Assembly (NCBI GenBank): GCA_021205585.1
Contig: JAJPXI010000127.1
Span: 1 to 8,500, forward strand
Direction: 5' to 3'
Source of the DNA: Oscillospiraceae bacterium
Lineage (GTDB): Bacteria; Bacillota; Clostridia; Oscillospirales; Oscillospiraceae
Length of the DNA: 8,500 nt
The position numbers and the translations under genes were made by a program. Positions 6,921-8,500 of this stretch are shown one piece after another (within the stretch, counting starts at the first letter, position 1; each line of letters starts with the position of its first letter). The notes beneath the pieces are model-generated. The model was not told the DNA's origin and did no database searches. It saw nothing but the letters and a program-made list of their open reading frames with translations.

Positions 6921-6966
6921 CAGGCGCGGAACCAAAACGGTTGTTTGGTTCCGCGCCTGTGCTTTT
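6921..6966 (+). terminator. Rho-independent terminator ending the efflux operon
   Basis: A perfect stem of at least 15 bp pairs 6922-6936 with 6944-6958 (AGGCGCGGAACCAAA and its complement) around a 7-base loop. It is followed by TGCTTTT (6960-6966). It lies 22 bases after the TAG of the second adaptor. The T tract is short but the stem is very stable. On the minus strand no T run follows, so it should act mainly on the operon transcript. Positions 6967-7035 show nothing recognisable. Confidence 0.85.
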
Positions 6967-7035
6967 CATGAAGGATCGACGGTTCGAGGGGCGGTTTTTG
7001 TGCCGCGGCGAAGGACTGCTACTCTCTTCAAATTA

Positions 7036-7198
7036 AGGAAACGCTGATTAAATGCGCCTGCGGCGTCTGGCAGAATCTTTCGGCCCAGGAATGCGTTGCA
7101 AAAGCTTGACATACATCAAGTATGCCTGCGCTTTTGCGCCTTTTCCTGAACCAAAATCTTCTGCCACCCGCTCTTGTCATAGTTATTAGAGGTTCCCT
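7036..7198. mobile_element. Complete 163-bp MITE-like palindromic element
   Basis: The whole stretch is a long imperfect palindrome centred at 7117. The outer ends AGGAAAC (7036-7042) and GTTCCCT (7192-7198) are inverted repeats with one mismatch. Farther in, TGGCAGAA (7068-7075) pairs with TTCTGCCA (7159-7166), GCAAAAGC (7098-7105) with GCTTTTGC (7130-7137), and CATAC (7110-7114) with GTATG (7120-7124). The arms are symmetrical in length. It has no coding capacity of its own and resembles a miniature inverted-repeat element mobilised by a transposase elsewhere. A second, partial copy at 1-50 supports dispersal. No clear target-site duplication is visible. A structured intergenic RNA repeat is the alternative. 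Confidence 0.7.
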
Positions 7199-7310
7199 CC
7201 CATAGAAGCAAACGTATAAGACAATCGACAGCGCCGCGCTCACCAGCAGGATTCTGGCGGGCCGCTTATATCCGGGCTTTGTAATTACCTCGATTTCCCA
7301 ATTATTCCAT
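7199..7310 (-). pseudogene. Frameshifted and element-interrupted remnant of a gene coupled to the flavoprotein
   Basis: The flavoprotein stop and an ATG overlap as TGATG (the ATG begins at 7310), preceded by GGGGGAGG, a strong ribosome site in a classic translational-coupling layout. After ATG GAA this frame meets TAA. One frame over, the sequence reads openly from the same point as NNWEIEVITKPGYKRPARIL (7306 to 7247) and then LVSAALSIVLYVCFYG, a basic stretch plus a membrane-like segment. This coding-like sequence ends exactly where the palindromic element begins (7198). A shift of +1, or a loss of two bases after the second codon, would restore a start of MENNWEIE. The likely history is a small membrane protein gene disabled by frameshift and insertion. 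The product family is not recognised. A sequencing error could mimic the frameshift. Confidence 0.5.
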
Positions 7311-8500
7311 CAGTCCTCCCCCAGCAGACAGCGGGCCACATAGACGCCGCTGGCCGAGGCGTGGGACAGGGAGTGGGTGACGCCGCTGCCGTCACCGATG
7401 ACAAAGAGGTTTTTATACCTCGTCTCCAGGCGCCCGTCCAGCTTCACCTCCATGTTGTAGAACTTGACCTCCACGCCGTAGAGCAGGGTGTCGTCGTTGG
7501 CGGTGCCGGGGGCGATTTTGTCCAGGGCGTAAATCATCTCGATAATGCCGTCCAGAATGCGCTTGGGCATGACCAGGCTCAAGTCCCCCGGGGTGGCGTC
7601 CAGAGTGGGGGTCAGGTAGGCTTCGGCAACGCGCTTGGGCGTGCTGCGCTGCCCCCGGATCAAGTCCCCGAACCGCTGCACCATCACGCCGCCCCCCAGC
7701 ATATTGGACAGGCGGGCGATGCTCTCGCCGTACTCGTTGCTGTTGCGGAAGGGCTCGGTGAAGTGCTTGGACACCAGCAGGGCGAAGTTGGTGTTCTCCG
7801 TGTGCAGGGCCGGATCCTCGTAACTGTGGCCGTTGACGGTGATGATGCCGTTGGTGTTCTCCGTGACCACCGCCCCTTTGGGGTTCATGCAGAAGGTGCG
7901 CACGTTGTCCTGGTATTTCTCCGTGCGGTAGAGGATTTTGCTCTCGTAGAGCTCGTCGGTGATGTGGGAAAAAATCACGGCGGGCAGCTCCACCCGCACG
8001 CCGATGTCCACCCGGTTGGACAGGGTGGGGATGTCCAGCCGCTGGCACAGCCGCTCCATCCACTTGCTCCCGCTGCGGCCCACGGAGATGATGCAATGCC
8101 GCCCGGCATAGCTTTCGGCATCGGTGACGGCAAGAAAGCTCCCGTCCTCCCGCACCTGCACGTCCCGGACGGTGGTCTGGAAGAAGAAATCCACCCTGCC
8201 CTCCATCTCCCGGTACAGGTTCCCCAGAACCTGATAATTTTTATCGGTTCCCAGGTGCCGCACCGAGGCGTTGAGCAGGTGCAGGCCGTTTTGCATACAC
8301 ACCCGCTTAAAGGCCGAGTCGGCGGAGCTGTACAGGCGGGTCCCCTCTCCTCCGTGGGCCAGGTTCAGCCCGTCCACATACTCCATCAGCTCCAGAGCCT
8401 TCTGCTTGCCGATGTGCTCGTGCAGGGTGCCGCCGAAGTCGTTGGTGATGTTGTACTTCCCGTCGGAAAAGGCCCCAGCGCCGCCGAAGCCGTTCATAAC
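7310..8500 (-). CDS. FAD-dependent oxidoreductase, COG2509-like, 5' end outside window
   Basis: The visible 396 codons are the C-terminal bulk of an uncharacterised FAD-dependent dehydrogenase family. The visible part begins VMNGFGGAGAFSDGKYN; GFGGAGAFSDGK is a family-typical block lying after the N-terminal Rossmann GxGPAG motif. That motif should therefore lie beyond position 8500, in roughly 70-80 missing residues. The Met near the edge (8495-8497) is internal, not the start. Other marks are SVGRSGSKWMERL, the NRVDIGVRVE stretch, RGQRSTPKRV, and the C-terminal NLFVIGDGSGVTHSLSHASA (which binds the FAD ribityl/pyrophosphate part in this superfamily), followed by SGVYVARCLLGED. It is presumably cytosolic; the electron donor and substrate are unknown. 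The stop TGA at 7310-7312 overlaps the start of the decayed downstream gene, so this was not originally the last gene of its operon. It converges on the efflux operon. Confidence 0.88.
   Translation of the reverse strand, partial: VMNGFGGAGAFSDGKYNITNDFGGTLHEHIGKQKALELMEYVDGLNLAHGGEGTRLYSSADSAFKRVCMQNGLHLLNASVRHLGTDKNYQVLGNLYREMEGRVDFFFQTTVRDVQVREDGSFLAVTDAESYAGRHCIISVGRSGSKWMERLCQRLDIPTLSNRVDIGVRVELPAVIFSHITDELYESKILYRTEKYQDNVRTFCMNPKGAVVTENTNGIITVNGHSYEDPALHTENTNFALLVSKHFTEPFRNSNEYGESIARLSNMLGGGVMVQRFGDLIRGQRSTPKRVAEAYLTPTLDATPGDLSLVMPKRILDGIIEMIYALDKIAPGTANDDTLLYGVEVKFYNMEVKLDGRLETRYKNLFVIGDGSGVTHSLSHASASGVYVARCLLGED

Noticed and set aside
1..7198. Composite transposon carrying the efflux operon between inverted repeats
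   Set aside because: The flanking copies differ at 16% of aligned bases, no transposase is present, and such elements are normally scattered between genes. Chance flanking is simpler.
7028..7243. 71-codon minus-strand open frame starting at GTG 7243
   Set aside because: It has no ribosome site, and most of it is the palindromic element itself. Only the part upstream of 7198 is coding-like, and it is reported as a gene remnant.
8495..8497. ATG at the right edge as the flavoprotein start
   Set aside because: The frame stays open to the window edge, and the protein would lack the N-terminal FAD-binding Rossmann motif that the family requires.

Overview
The window looks like chromosomal DNA from a high-GC, low-GC-Gram-positive-type anaerobe of the Oscillospiraceae kind (Flavonifractor/Lawsonibacter-like). 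This placement is an inference from strong AGGAGG-type ribosome sites, GC-rich codon use, YknXYZ/MacAB-like exporter genes without an outer-membrane partner, and a COG2509-type flavoprotein. No marker gene in the window fixes the taxon.

Layout. Positions 1-50 hold the end of a dispersed palindromic repeat. Positions 51-408 are AT-rich and non-coding. They carry small hairpins (160-217), a strong intrinsic terminator (259-303), a promoter with a TATAAT box (338-343) and a pair of TTCAGAA direct repeats 11 bp apart just upstream of it. Positions 409-6899 form one tightly packed plus-strand operon of four genes: a 564-residue membrane-fusion adaptor, a MacB/LolD-type ATPase, a four-TM MacB-type permease, and a second, 970-residue adaptor. 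A strong hairpin terminator follows at 6921-6966. A complete 163-bp MITE-like palindrome lies at 7036-7198. It abuts a frameshifted gene remnant (7199-7310, minus strand) that was once translationally coupled to the converging flavoprotein gene (7310-8500, minus strand, 5' end outside the window).

How the genes work together. The ATPase and permease should form the dimeric ABC export engine in the cytoplasmic membrane. The adaptors are anchored by N-terminal membrane segments and extend outward from it. Two paralogous adaptors for a single engine is unusual. The second adaptor carries two extra N-terminal TM segments, an acidic Asp/Phe-rich extracellular loop, and an insertion of about 235-265 residues in the middle of the adaptor fold. 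Both exported parts are extremely poor in Lys/Arg and rich in Asp/Glu/Ser/Thr. The substrate cannot be read from the sequence. The family precedent (MacAB, YknWXYZ) is export of antibiotics or toxic peptides. The promoter geometry suggests control by an OmpR-family response regulator.

The most notable items are the two-adaptor architecture with its enlarged 3-TM adaptor, the duplicated DNA tracts shared by the two adaptor genes, the putative 11-bp-phased operator, and the coupled gene that appears to have been lost by a frameshift plus a MITE insertion.
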